From Streptomyces sp. GSL17-111 (GTDB taxonomy: Bacteria > Actinomycetota > Actinomycetes > Streptomycetales > Streptomycetaceae): a DNA stretch of 64,000 nucleotides. The DNA lies in NCBI RefSeq assembly GCF_037911585.1, contig NZ_JBAJNS010000001.1:3776001-3840000 (forward strand), written 5' to 3'. Of this stretch, positions 33,943 through 42,805 are shown piece by piece. The notes beneath the pieces were generated by a model that saw only the letters and a list, made by a program, of their open reading frames with translations, did not search any database and had not been told where the DNA came from. The translations under genes were made by a program, and so were the position numbers. Numbering within the stretch: position 1 is the stretch's first letter; every line of letters starts with the position of its first letter.

Positions 33943-34731
33943 TCAACGGTGCCGTTGGCCGCCTGGTGCGGACTGCTGGGTCGGAGGCGACTTTGCCGAC
34001 GTGGGTGGCGTCTGCCCGGTCGAAGCAGGGGTACGGTCCGTGCGTTGGACGCCTGCCGGACGCCGATGCGCTGGATGCGCCAGGTCGTACCGGTTCACGA
34101 CCTTCTGGTTCGGTCGGGGCTGGGTGAGGGCGGCCAGTGGTACGGCGGCTTGCTGGTAGGCGACCTGGAGATTGGTGAGGGTCTGGTGGGCGGCTTCGGT
34201 CTGCTGGGCGTGGTGGCGCCTGGTGTGCCAGTGGGCGGCGGCGATGATAACGACCAAGGCGGTGTCGAGGAACAGGGCCAGCCCGGTTCCGTCGCCGGTC
34301 ACTGGTGCAGTGCGTGGCTCTCGGATGGCGCGGTGCAGGGCGCGGGCGTGCCAGCCTTGGGTGCGGATGCGGATGCGGATGCGGATGCGGATGCGGGTGG
34401 CGCGTTCGAAGGTTTCGGCGGCTGCCGCAACCGGGGGCATAGGCCGTGGGGGCGCGAGCAGTGGCAGAGTGTCGAGGGCTTCGCCGAAGGCGGCGAGGTG
34501 GGCCTGGGCGACTGCGTCGTCGCTGTGGTCGAGGTGGTGGGGGATGCGGTCGGCCGCGGCGGCGGCCTGCTGCCAGGGGCTGGTCCGATAGCCCAGCTCC
34601 TGGGTGTTTTGGGGGCCGATGATGGTGAGGCGTTCCGCGATTTTGGGGTAAGACAGGTCGGGGCGAGGGCGGAGCCGGAGATAGCTCGTCCTTCGCGGGC
34701 ATCTCGTGACAGCTCCCCACCCTCTGCGCAC
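33943..34731 (-). pseudogene. Probable mobilisation-protein remnant
   Basis: The frame encodes YPKIAERLTIIGPQNTQEL, a helical part (ADRIPHHLDHSDDAVAQAHL), GTGLALFLDTALVVIIAAAHWH and a Gln/Ala-rich helix (QTLTNLQVAYQQAA). This resembles the C-terminal half of Streptomyces relaxase/mobilisation proteins as I remember them, but no relaxase motif is present, so the front is missing. A six-base tandem repeat adds an (Ile-Arg)n run. Its place next to tRNA-Arg fits the leftover of an integrated element. Confidence 0.45.
34362..34397 (+). repeat. Hexanucleotide tandem repeat
   Basis: Five perfect copies of TGCGGA and one variant (TGCGGG). On the minus strand the repeat encodes alternating Ile and Arg inside the mobilisation-like frame. 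It could change copy number without shifting the frame. Confidence 0.85.
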
Positions 34732-34816
34732 ACGGCGTGTGTGCCATATGTGTGCTGCGAGCTCGGAGGCCCTCCGGTTCGCTGGACGGAAGGGCCTCTG
34801 ACCTGGTGTTGCTCTG

Positions 34817-34889
34817 TGCCCCCGGCAGGATTCGAACCTGCGACACCCGCTTTAGGAGAGCGGTGCTCTATCCCCTGAGCTACGGAGGC
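34817..34889 (-). tRNA. tRNA-Arg (CCU)
   Basis: The 73-base gene folds fully: acceptor GCCTCCG/CGGGGGC, anticodon stem CCGCT/AGCGG with loop CTCCTAA (anticodon CCT), T stem GCAGG/CCTGC with TTCGAAT. The discriminator is A and no CCA is encoded. Its 3' end faces the accessory region to the left, the side on which integrases insert elements. I found no second copy of its 3' end elsewhere in the window. Confidence 0.95.
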
Positions 34890-35043
34890 GGGGATGTGAC
34901 GCGGTCAGTGTAGCGGGCCGGGGAGGGGTGGACGGGGCGGAGGGTCGGGGGTGGGTGACGGGGGTCACGCCGGTGAAAGAAATAAGTGGGGAACAGGTCC
35001 CCGTTTGTGGTTGTGTCGACAGTGACGGGAAGAGGAGGCCGGA

Positions 35044-35652
35044 GTGCGGGCGGACGCGGCGCGGAACCGGGAGCGGATCGTAGGCGCGGCTCGGGAGCTG
35101 TTCGTCGAGTGGGGTGCCGAGGTGCCGCTCGACGAGGTGGCGCGCCGGGCCGGCGTGGGTAACGCCACGCTGTACCGGCACTTCGCGGATCGGGACGCGC
35201 TGGTGCGCGGGGTCGTGGCGCACGTGACCGACAGCGTCGCCGGGCGGGCCCGGGAGGCGCTGGCGGACGACGGTGACCCGTTCGACGCCCTGTGCCGGTT
35301 CGTCTTCGGTGCGGTGGAGGAGCGGATCGGGGCGCTGTGTCCGATGATCTCGCACGCCTTCGACCGCGCGCATCCGGAACTGCTGGCGGCCCGGGACCGG
35401 CTGGACGCCCTGGTGGCGAGGCTGCTGGACCGGGCGCAACGGGCCGGTGCCGTGCGGCCGGACGTGGCCGTCGGCGATCTGCTGATGGCACTCAGCCAGT
35501 TGAGCCGTCCGCTGCCGGGGACGGGGTGCGATCAGCTCGAACAGTTCATGGCCCGGCACGTCCGGCTGTTCCTCGACGGCCTCCGCGCCCCGGCGCCGTC
35601 CCGGCTTCCGGGGACTCCGGCGACGTTGGAGGCGTTGCGCCGACCCGTCTGA
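35044..35652 (+). CDS. TetR-family repressor
   Basis: The 202-residue protein begins at GTG 35044 after GGAGGCCGGA. Its HTH lies in residues 8-50 (RERIVGAARELFVEWG, VPLDEVARRAGVGNATLYRHF), and the helical ligand domain fills the rest. It is transcribed just ahead of an MFS exporter, 60 bases away; TetR/MFS pairs of this kind generally autoregulate and respond to the exported drug. Confidence 0.9.
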   Translation: MRADAARNRERIVGAARELFVEWGAEVPLDEVARRAGVGNATLYRHFADRDALVRGVVAHVTDSVAGRAREALADDGDPFDALCRFVFGAVEERIGALCPMISHAFDRAHPELLAARDRLDALVARLLDRAQRAGAVRPDVAVGDLLMALSQLSRPLPGTGCDQLEQFMARHVRLFLDGLRAPAPSRLPGTPATLEALRRPV

Positions 35653-35712
35653 GACCGAAGGCCCCTTCGGTCTCCTCAGTTCTTTCGTTCGTGCTCTCCA
35701 AGGGGGGAATCC

Positions 35713-37212
35713 GTGGTGTCCGAAACACCGACGCAACCTGATCCCAAGCGGTGGAAGGCCCTGGCCTTCATCGCCATAGCCCAGCTGATGGTCGTCCTGG
35801 ACGCCACCATCGTCAACATCGCCCTGCCCTCGGCCCAGGAGGATCTGGGCATCTCCGAGGCCAACAAGCAGTGGGTCATCACCGCGTACGCGCTGGCCTT
35901 CGGTGGTCTGCTGCTCTTCGGCGGCCGGGTCGCCGACCTGTGGGGACGTCAGCGGACGTTCGTGACCGGCCTGATCGGCTTCGCCCTGGCCTCCGCGCTG
36001 GGCGGCATGGCCGTCAACCAGGGCATGCTCTTCGGCGCGCGGGCGCTGCAGGGCGTGTTCGGGGCGCTGCTGGCCCCGGCCGCGCTGTCGCTGCTCGCGG
36101 TGATGTTCACCGACGCCAAGGAGCGGGCCAAGGCGTTCGGCATCTACGGTGCCATCGCGGGCGGTGGCGGTGCCATCGGCCTGATCCTCGGCGGCGTCCT
36201 GACGGAGTACCTCGACTGGCGCTGGACGTTCTACGTCAACATCCCGTTCGCCGTCGTCGCGGCGGTCGGGGCCGTCCTGGTCATCCGGGAACCGGCCGGC
36301 GCGCGGAACCGTTCGACGCTGGATATTCCCGGTGTGCTGCTCTCGACGCTCGGCCTCGTGGCCCTGGTGTACGGCTTCACGCGCGCCGAGGTGCACGGCT
36401 GGTCGGACGCGGGCACGGTGTGGACGTTCGTGGCGTCCGTCGTGCTGCTGGCCGCGTTCGTCCTGACGGAGTCCCGTACCCGGGCGCCGCTGCTGCCGCT
36501 GCGCGTCGTCGCGGACCGCAACCGTGGCGGGGTGTACCTCTCGCTCGGGCTCGCGATCATCGCGATGTTCGGACTGTTCCTCTTCCTCACCTACTACCTG
36601 CAGTTGGTGAAGGGGTACGACCCGATGAAGACCGGCTTCGCCTTCCTGCCCATGATCATCGGCATGGTGACCGGTTCGACGCAGATCGGCGCCCGGCTGA
36701 TGACCCGGGTCCGGCCGCGGCTGTTGATGGGGCCGGGCTTCCTGGTCGGCTCGCTCGGGATGCTGATGCTGACGCAGCTGGAGACGGACAGCTCCTACCT
36801 CACCCTGATCCTGCCCGCGCAGTTGCTGCTGGGCCTCGGCATGGGGTCGGCGTTCATGCCGGCGATGTCGCTGGCCACGTACAACGTGCGGCCGCAGGAC
36901 TCCGGGGTCGCCTCGGCGATGGTGAACACCTCGCAGCAGGTCGGCGGGGCCATCGGTACGGCGCTGCTCAACACCATCGCGGCGAGCGCCGCCGCGTCGT
37001 ACGTGCCCTCGGCGCCGGTTGTGGGGGACGTGCGGCTGCTGGCCGTCGTGCACGGATACACGACGGCGATCTGGTGGGCGTTCGGCATCCTGGTGCTGGC
37101 CGCGACCCTCGCCTTCACGCTGGTCAACGCCAAGGGCCAGCGGGGCGGTCCGGTGACGGGCAGCCCGAAGGACGCCGGGGAGGCGGAGCCCGTGCCGGTG
37201 CTGGCGCCTTGA
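35713..37212 (+). CDS. DHA2-family MFS drug exporter
   Basis: The 499-residue protein shows VLDATIVNIALPSAQEDLG (family motif) in helix 1, GGRVADLWGRQRTF (motif A) and about 14 membrane segments. It starts at GTG 35713, ahead of which lies an AAGGGGGGA site. The TetR gene upstream probably controls it. The substrate is not inferable, but the family exports hydrophobic drugs in exchange for protons. Confidence 0.9.
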   Translation: MVSETPTQPDPKRWKALAFIAIAQLMVVLDATIVNIALPSAQEDLGISEANKQWVITAYALAFGGLLLFGGRVADLWGRQRTFVTGLIGFALASALGGMAVNQGMLFGARALQGVFGALLAPAALSLLAVMFTDAKERAKAFGIYGAIAGGGGAIGLILGGVLTEYLDWRWTFYVNIPFAVVAAVGAVLVIREPAGARNRSTLDIPGVLLSTLGLVALVYGFTRAEVHGWSDAGTVWTFVASVVLLAAFVLTESRTRAPLLPLRVVADRNRGGVYLSLGLAIIAMFGLFLFLTYYLQLVKGYDPMKTGFAFLPMIIGMVTGSTQIGARLMTRVRPRLLMGPGFLVGSLGMLMLTQLETDSSYLTLILPAQLLLGLGMGSAFMPAMSLATYNVRPQDSGVASAMVNTSQQVGGAIGTALLNTIAASAAASYVPSAPVVGDVRLLAVVHGYTTAIWWAFGILVLAATLAFTLVNAKGQRGGPVTGSPKDAGEAEPVPVLAP

Positions 37213-37281
37213 CGCGGCCCCTTCACGGAGCCGGTGCACAGGGGCGGTTCGGCCGAGGGCCGGGCCGCCCCGAGGCGTGCG

Positions 37282-38154
37282 TCAGACGGGCACCCGGAGC
37301 CGGGTCGGGGCGGGAGCTTCGAGGGCGCCCCTCACGGACGCCTGCGCGCGGGCGGCCAGTTCGCGACGGGTGAGGCCGTCGGACGCGAACGGAGGATGGG
37401 CCCGCACGGTGACGGACAGCCCGGAGGCCCGCGCCACGCGTCGCAGCGACGTGCCGAACGACGCCGCACCGACGTAGGCCGGGACGGTGCTGGGCGCGCC
37501 GAACTGGCGGTACCCGAGGCTCACCGGCTGGACGGGCGCGCCCGCGTCGACGGCGGCCTGGAACGTGGCACGGCGGAAGGCGCCACCGGGCGGCGCGCAC
37601 CACGTCGTGGCGCCGGGGAAGAGCGCGACGTTCCGCCCCGAGCGCAGGACGGCGGCGATCTCGGCGACGGCGTCGGGCAGTGTCCGGACGGCGTCGCGGT
37701 CGAGGAACAGGGTGCCGGCCCGTCCGGCCAGCCGCCCCAGCACCGGCCAGCCGGCCACGTCCCGCTTCGCGAGCAGCGGCGTCGGCACGACGGCGAGCAG
37801 CGCGACGGCGTCCAGCCAGGAGATGTGGTTGGCGACGATGAGTGTGCCCGGAGGGCCGGTGCCGCCCGTGGCCCTGCCGTCCGCCCCACTGCCACCCGTG
37901 CCCCTGCCGTCCGGCGCCACGGACGGCAGGGGCACGCCCTGCGTCTCCAACGTGACGCCGAGCGCGCCGAGGACGGACCGGGCCCGCTCCCGCAGCAGGA
38001 GCGGGTCGGCGAGCCGCTCACCGTCGCGGAAGGCGCGGCCGACCGTGGCGGTGACGGCCGCCAGACGTCGGGCTGCCGTCGTGGCGGGCACCGGCTGCGC
38101 GCTCGGCCCCACACACCGCACGGTGCACGGGGAGGTGACGCGCCACAGCGTCAT
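37282..38154 (-). CDS. olsA: 1-acylglycerol-phosphate-type acyltransferase (OlsA-like)
   Basis: The 290-residue protein has the PlsC signature: NHISWLD (HX4D) and the acyl-acceptor motif FPGATTW with LFLDRDA before it. ATG 38154 overlaps the olsB-like stop (ATGA). In ornithine-lipid synthesis OlsA puts the second fatty acid on lyso-ornithine lipid; the neighbour makes that lyso-lipid, so this pairing is much more specific than the domain alone. The insert GRGTGGSGADGRATGGTG is low complexity. Confidence 0.75.
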   Translation of the reverse strand: MTLWRVTSPCTVRCVGPSAQPVPATTAARRLAAVTATVGRAFRDGERLADPLLLRERARSVLGALGVTLETQGVPLPSVAPDGRGTGGSGADGRATGGTGPPGTLIVANHISWLDAVALLAVVPTPLLAKRDVAGWPVLGRLAGRAGTLFLDRDAVRTLPDAVAEIAAVLRSGRNVALFPGATTWCAPPGGAFRRATFQAAVDAGAPVQPVSLGYRQFGAPSTVPAYVGAASFGTSLRRVARASGLSVTVRAHPPFASDGLTRRELAARAQASVRGALEAPAPTRLRVPV

Positions 38155-39005
38155 CTCCCGGCTCCGTCGGGGGACGTGCCGAGGAAGTAGCGCCGGTAGC
38201 GGTCGCCCAGGCGCTCCATGTCCAGCAGCGTGAAGAAGTCGGCGGTGCCGAACTCGGGGTCGTACGCGGGCGGTCCGCACAGCCACGCCCCGATGCGCAG
38301 GTACCCGCGCAGGAGGGGCGGCAGGTCGGCGGGGGAGGGTCGCTCGGTGAACGGCTCGGTGAACGGCTCGGTGGGGCGCCACGGCCGGTGCGGAGTGACG
38401 CGCAACTGCGCGGGGGCGGCGTGCCGGCCCTCGGCCAGACGCAGGGCGGTGTGCGCGGCCCGCTCGCCGTCGGCCAGCGGGACGGAGGCGCAGCCGGCGA
38501 GGTAGCGGTGCCCGGAGAGCAGCACGTAGCGGGTGAGGGCCGACCACAGGAGGTTGATCACCGTGCCGTTGCGGTGCTCAGGGTCGACGCAGGAGCGGCC
38601 CGCCTCGACCAGTGACGGGCGCAGCGGGGCGAGCGCCGTCAGGTCGAACTCGCCGTCCGAGTAGAGGCGGTCGCCACGGCCCGGCGGCACCAGGCGGTAG
38701 GTGCCGACGACGGCGCCGGTGGCGCGCTCCGTCACGACGAGATGATCGGCGAGGCCGTCGACGTCGTCCACGTCGTGACCGGCCAGCGGGGTGTGCAGCC
38801 GTGCCCCCAACTCGTCGCTGAAGACCCGGTAGCGCAGGCGCTGGGCGGCCCGGATCTCCTCGGCCGTGTGCGCGATCGACGCGGTGTACGCCGCCGCGCG
38901 GGGCGTTGCGGCGGCGGGTGCGTCGGCGGCGGCGGGTGCGCCGGGGGAGTCGGGTGCGGTGGTGGAGTCGGGTGCGGTGGTGGCGGGTGTGGCGGGCGGG
39001 GGCAT
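38151..39005 (-). CDS. olsB: GNAT-type N-acyltransferase (OlsB-like)
   Basis: The 284-residue protein contains AAQRLRYRVFSDELGA, then VVGTYRLVPP, EFDLTAL, and EAGRSCVDPEHRNGTVINLLW, the pattern of OlsB/hemolysin-like acyl-ACP acyltransferases. The first 40 residues are Ala/Pro/Thr-rich and poorly conserved-looking. It would acylate ornithine with a 3-hydroxy fatty acid. Coupling with the PlsC gene supports ornithine-lipid synthesis, a phosphate-free membrane lipid. Confidence 0.75.
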   Translation of the reverse strand: MPPPATPATTAPDSTTAPDSPGAPAAADAPAAATPRAAAYTASIAHTAEEIRAAQRLRYRVFSDELGARLHTPLAGHDVDDVDGLADHLVVTERATGAVVGTYRLVPPGRGDRLYSDGEFDLTALAPLRPSLVEAGRSCVDPEHRNGTVINLLWSALTRYVLLSGHRYLAGCASVPLADGERAAHTALRLAEGRHAAPAQLRVTPHRPWRPTEPFTEPFTERPSPADLPPLLRGYLRIGAWLCGPPAYDPEFGTADFFTLLDMERLGDRYRRYFLGTSPDGAGR

Positions 39006-39786
39006 GGTGACTCTCGCTTCCGTTGCGCGTCCCGGAACCTGTCGGACGTGTCACGTCCGGGCGCGAGGACGTCGCGCCCGCACGCCAGCGTCACCGGGAG
39101 CCCGGCCCGTGTCCGGAGGCGGGCGGCGACATAGGGGTACGGCACCCGTCCGTAGGGGGATGCGGCGCGGCTCGTCCTGCCGCGTTCACCCGTCGGTGAC
39201 GTCCCGTACCGGGCTCCGTACCCGGCACCGTCCCGGAAGCGGCGGGGCGCCCGCCCGGCGCGGGCGACGGCGGCGGGTCCGGTGAGGGAGCGGCGTCGGC
39301 CGCGTAAGCGGGAGCGCTCCGGGTACGCGGCCCTCATCGGGACGGCAGGAGACGTCCGGCCCTCCGGCCGCGCCAGGGGGCGCGCCACCGTTTCCCGGCG
39401 CAACCGGGAGCGGGCGGGTGCCGTCCTTGGAGGAGAGCAGTCGCGGACGTCGCTCGACGGGGGTGAACGGCAGCATGGCGGATGTGATCGACGTCTCGGC
39501 CACCTCGGAGCGGCGGAGCCCGCCGTGACCGCGAGGAAGCCCTCCCCGCCCGATCTGACCTGCACGTCCGTCGGGCCTGTCGGCTCTCGCCCGCGCACCT
39601 GCGGGGGGTCAGGGTACTGCATGATCGAAAAAATAGCGGGCGCATTGGGAATTCTGTCCCGATTCGACTCGTTGAGATGTTCGGAAACGGTTACCCGGTC
39701 AGGGGAGGAAGGCGCTCCGGGCGTCCTTCACCCCGGGCACCCGGTTCCGCCACCGCCCGGCAAGTGACACACGCAAGGGAGAGCGC
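39006..39786. other. Long intergenic region between olsB and hrdD
   Basis: This is 781 bases with no believable gene on either strand. The last 150 bases are AT-richer and contain the sigma-R-type promoter listed separately. The rest presumably holds the olsB promoter and untranslated leader. Confidence 0.5.
39647..39673 (+). promoter_or_regulatory. Sigma-R-type promoter of hrdD
   Basis: GGGAAT (39647-39652), exactly 18 bases, then GTT (39671-39673). This is the consensus for the thiol-stress sigma factor SigR. In S. coelicolor hrdD is, to my knowledge, an established SigR target, which makes the match meaningful. The start codon lies 114 bases downstream. Confidence 0.82.
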
Positions 39787-40797
39787 ATGGCAACCCGTGC
39801 CGTCGCCCGTCGTCAGCAGCCCGCCACCGAAGGCGCTGAAAGGGCAACCAGTGCGCGCGCGAGCGGCGATGTCGCCGACCGTGATCTGGTCGGCATGTAC
39901 CTGGACGAGATCGCCCGTACGCCACTGCTGGACGCGGCGAAGGAGGTGGAGCTGTCCCTCGCCATCGAGGCCGGCGTCTACGCCCAGCGTCTGCTGAACG
40001 GCGAGGAGGAACCGATCGCGGACGGCGCGGGAGCGCACGCCACGCGGGAGGAGCTGGAGGTGATCGTGGCCGAGGGCGAGCGCGCCAAGGACGTGTTCAT
40101 CCGCTCCAACCTCCGGCTCGTCGTGGCCGTGGCCCGGCGCTACCCCCGCAGTGGTCTGCCCCTGCTCGACCTCATCCAGGAGGGCAACGCCGGCCTGGTG
40201 CGCGCCGTGGAGAAGTTCGACTACACCAAGGGCTTCAAGTTCTCCACGTACGCGACGTGGTGGATCCGTCAGGCCATCACGCGCTCCATAGCCGACCAGT
40301 CGCGGACGATCAGGCTGCCCGTCCACCTCGTCGAGGAGCTGGGCCGCATCCGGCGCGTCCAGCGTGAGTTCAACCGCGAGCACGGGCGGGACCCCGAGGC
40401 GACGGAGATCGCCGCCGAACTGGGCTCCACGCCCGAGCGCGTCACGGACGTGCTGGACTGGGCGCGCGATCCCGTGAGCCTCAACATGTCGGTGGACGAC
40501 GAGGGCGAGACGCAGTTCGGTGATCTCCTGGAGGACACCTCGGCCGTCTCTCCCGAGCAGTCCGTGCTCACGCTGCTGCGCAGTGAGGAGTTGGAGAGCC
40601 TCATAGGCCGCCTCGACCACCGGACGGCGTCCATCATCCGCGCCCGGTACGGCATCGAGGACGGTCGCGAGCGCACGCTCACCGAGGTCGGCAAGCAGCA
40701 CGGCCTCACCCGGGAACGCATCCGGCAGATCGAGAAGCACGCGCTGCTGGAGCTGAAGCGCATGGCGCACGACACCGGCTTCGACGCGGCGGCGTAG
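39787..40797 (+). CDS. hrdD: Group 2 RNA polymerase sigma factor HrdD
   Basis: The 336-residue protein opens MATRAVARRQ and has all sigma-70 regions: 1.2 (DLVGMYLDEIARTPLL), 2 (AKDVFIRSNLRLVVAVARRY, FSTYATWWIRQAITRSI), 3 (LVEELGRIRRVQREF) and 4.2 (LTRERIRQIEKHALLELKR). From memory it is nearly identical to S. coelicolor HrdD. It lacks the long N-terminal extension of HrdB, so it is not the housekeeping sigma. It is usually dispensable and transcribed under stress. Confidence 0.95.
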   Translation: MATRAVARRQQPATEGAERATSARASGDVADRDLVGMYLDEIARTPLLDAAKEVELSLAIEAGVYAQRLLNGEEEPIADGAGAHATREELEVIVAEGERAKDVFIRSNLRLVVAVARRYPRSGLPLLDLIQEGNAGLVRAVEKFDYTKGFKFSTYATWWIRQAITRSIADQSRTIRLPVHLVEELGRIRRVQREFNREHGRDPEATEIAAELGSTPERVTDVLDWARDPVSLNMSVDDEGETQFGDLLEDTSAVSPEQSVLTLLRSEELESLIGRLDHRTASIIRARYGIEDGRERTLTEVGKQHGLTRERIRQIEKHALLELKRMAHDTGFDAAA

Positions 40798-40819
40798 CTC
40801 CGCCGGTCGGCCGGAGCGG

Positions 40820-41872
40820 TCAGCCGCCGTACAGGTCCCGGTAGGAAGGGAACTCACGGCCGCCCGCCCGGACGGTCTCGGCGGCGAGCACCGCCTTGAC
40901 CACTGCGCGCGTCAGAACGTCGGCGCCGGCCGCCAGGATGGCGTTCGCCTCCATGACGTCGGCCGGGTCCCGCTTCCCGGTGGCGAGGCCGAACACGGTG
41001 TCGCCGTCGTGCAGGAGGTGCGCGGGCCGGATCGCGCGGGCGAGCCCGTCATGAGCGCATCCGGCGAGCTTCTGCACCTGCGCCTTGGTCAGGGAGGCGT
41101 CCGTGGCGATCACCGCCAGGGTCGTGTTCAGGGGCGGCATGCCCAGGGACGCCCGCGAACGGTCCAGCCGCTCCCGGGCCGCCGCGTGGCGCTCGGCGTC
41201 CGGAACGACGTACCGGCCGGAGAACAGCTCGCCGTAGAGCGCGCCCGAGGCCGGGTCCAGGACAGAGCCGACGGCGTTGACGACCGTCAGAGCCGCGACC
41301 GTCGCTCCGGAGGGCAGCACTGTGGCCGCCGTGCCGACGCCCCCCTTGAGCCCGGCCGTGACCGCCCCCGCGCCCGCACCCACGTTGCCCTGGGGCACGT
41401 CCGGGCCGCTCGCGTGCGCGGCGGATACGGCCGCCCGGCCGAGTGCGGCGTCGGGGCGGGCCCGCCACTCGCCGCCCCGCCCCAGGTCGAAGAGGCAGGC
41501 TGCGGGAACGACCGGCACGACCTGCGCGGGGTCGGGGCCGACCGGCACACCACGACCCTGCTCCTCCAGCCACGCCGCGACGCCCGAGGCCGCGTCCAGA
41601 CCGAAGGCGCTGCCGCCGGTGAGGACGACGGCGTCGACCCGCTGCACGACGTTGCGCGGGTCGAGCGCGTCGGTCTCACGGGTGCCCGGCCCACCTCCGC
41701 GCACGTCCACGGCGGCGACTGCCCCGCCCGGGGGCGCCAGCACCACGGTGGTGCCCGTCAGCCAGCCGTCGCCCACCCGCTCCGCGTGTCCGACACGCAT
41801 CCCGGGCACGTCGGTCAGGGCGTCGCGCCGCGTGGGTTCGGTCGTTTCCGTCGATCCGGTTTCGTCAGCCAC
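40820..41872 (-). CDS. P1-family (DmpA/S58) aminopeptidase-like protein
   Basis: The 350-residue protein begins its domain with LTDVPGMRVGHAER and contains VVLTGGSAFGLDAASGV, GNVGAGAGAV and PPLNTTLAVIATDA. The Thr pair at about 250-251 sits where DmpA has its self-cleaving nucleophile Ser250. Members cut themselves into two chains and release N-terminal D- or L-amino acids. It converges with hrdD, 22 bases apart. Confidence 0.85.
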   Translation of the reverse strand: MADETGSTETTEPTRRDALTDVPGMRVGHAERVGDGWLTGTTVVLAPPGGAVAAVDVRGGGPGTRETDALDPRNVVQRVDAVVLTGGSAFGLDAASGVAAWLEEQGRGVPVGPDPAQVVPVVPAACLFDLGRGGEWRARPDAALGRAAVSAAHASGPDVPQGNVGAGAGAVTAGLKGGVGTAATVLPSGATVAALTVVNAVGSVLDPASGALYGELFSGRYVVPDAERHAAARERLDRSRASLGMPPLNTTLAVIATDASLTKAQVQKLAGCAHDGLARAIRPAHLLHDGDTVFGLATGKRDPADVMEANAILAAGADVLTRAVVKAVLAAETVRAGGREFPSYRDLYGG

Positions 41873-41984
41873 GGAACATGGGTACCAGCTGCGACGGCGC
41901 GGTGGGAGACGGCAAGGACAGCGGCCCGTGCGCGTACAACGAACGTTGATCAGACGTTCATGCGGCCCCTCGACGCTTACCGGT

Positions 41985-42545
41985 ATGTCGGCCGATCAGC
42001 AGCAGACCCTCAGCCACCCGGTTCCCCGGCCCGCTCCGAACGCGGCTCCGCGCGCGCAGGCGGAGCGGGAGCCGCAACAGGACGCCGGACCCGGGGCGCC
42101 GGACGTCGCCGTTCCGCAGCCCGCCGCCGAGTACCTGCACGTCCGGCTGTTGGAACAGGCGCGCCGCGTCGCCGGGACGCTCGCCCGGCAGGGCGTTCGG
42201 CCGGCGGAGCGGGTGGCCGTCCTGCTGCCGATGTCGCCGGAATCCGTCGCGGTGACGATGGCGTGCGGCCGACTGGACGCGGTGCGTGTCAGCCTGCCGG
42301 TCGGCGCCGGGTCGCCCCTCCTGCGCGAGCGCATTCGGAGCTCGGGGGCGGGCGTCCTGGTCGTCGCGGACAGCTGCGTGCACGCCGGTCGGATCTATCC
42401 GGCGAAGCAGCTCGTCGAGCGGGTGTTGGACGGCTGTCCGGCCGTGCGCTCCGTGATCGTCGTGCACCAGGTGGCGCGGCCGGTGCCGTGGACACCCGGG
42501 CGCGACCTCTGGTGGCACGAGGCCCTGGCTAGGCTGGAGGTATGA
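41985..42545 (+). CDS. Truncated AMP-forming acyl-CoA-synthetase-like protein
   Basis: The 186-residue protein matches only the front of acetyl-CoA synthetases: EYLHVRLLEQARRVAGTLARQG, RVAVLLPMSPESVAVTMACGRLDAVRVSLP, VVADSCVHAGRIYPAKQLVERVL and a stop after WWHEALARLEV. The ATP/AMP-binding and C-terminal domains are absent, so it cannot be a full ligase. The end is coupled to another small gene, and no fragments of the rest follow, so this looks like an evolved short protein rather than a fresh pseudogene. Confidence 0.72.
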   Translation: MSADQQQTLSHPVPRPAPNAAPRAQAEREPQQDAGPGAPDVAVPQPAAEYLHVRLLEQARRVAGTLARQGVRPAERVAVLLPMSPESVAVTMACGRLDAVRVSLPVGAGSPLLRERIRSSGAGVLVVADSCVHAGRIYPAKQLVERVLDGCPAVRSVIVVHQVARPVPWTPGRDLWWHEALARLEV

Positions 42546-42751
42546 CCGCACCGCGAGAGCCGTCCGCACCGGACCGGCCCACCCCCCGGCCCCCGCGCGA
42601 CCCTGCCGCGGCGCTGGACTTCGGCGACCCACTGAGCCGTCCCTCGGCGGACGACTCCGACAGCGGCTGGGGGGACGCCCCCTCGGGGGGCGCGGGCGCG
42701 GCCGGCGACCTGGCGCGCTTCCTGGACGAGAAGCCACCGCACCATCTGTGA
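42542..42751 (+). CDS. Small acidic hypothetical protein
   Basis: The 69-residue protein overlaps the previous stop (ATGA). It is Pro/Asp/Gly-rich and probably disordered, with one helix near the end (AAGDLARFLDEKPPHHL). I know no function; tight coupling suggests it acts with the truncated synthetase-like protein. Confidence 0.6.
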   Translation: MTAPREPSAPDRPTPRPPRDPAAALDFGDPLSRPSADDSDSGWGDAPSGGAGAAGDLARFLDEKPPHHL

Positions 42752-42805
42752 CGCTGGCCGGCCCCGACACCGCCCTGTCCTTCGCGTCCGCCGTGAGCGT
42801 GTGCC

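Noticed and set aside
34817-34889. A direct repeat of the tRNA-Arg 3' end marking the other island boundary
   Set aside because: I scanned the accessory region to the left for the T-arm/acceptor sequence and saw no convincing copy.
34852-37239. A 795-residue minus-strand open frame across the TetR and MFS genes
   Set aside because: The translation is low-complexity His/Gln/Arg/Glu and runs antiparallel to two clear genes and through the tRNA-Arg.
39186-39503. A 105-residue ORF between olsB and hrdD
   Set aside because: It is Pro/Arg-rich with no motif and no ribosome-binding site.
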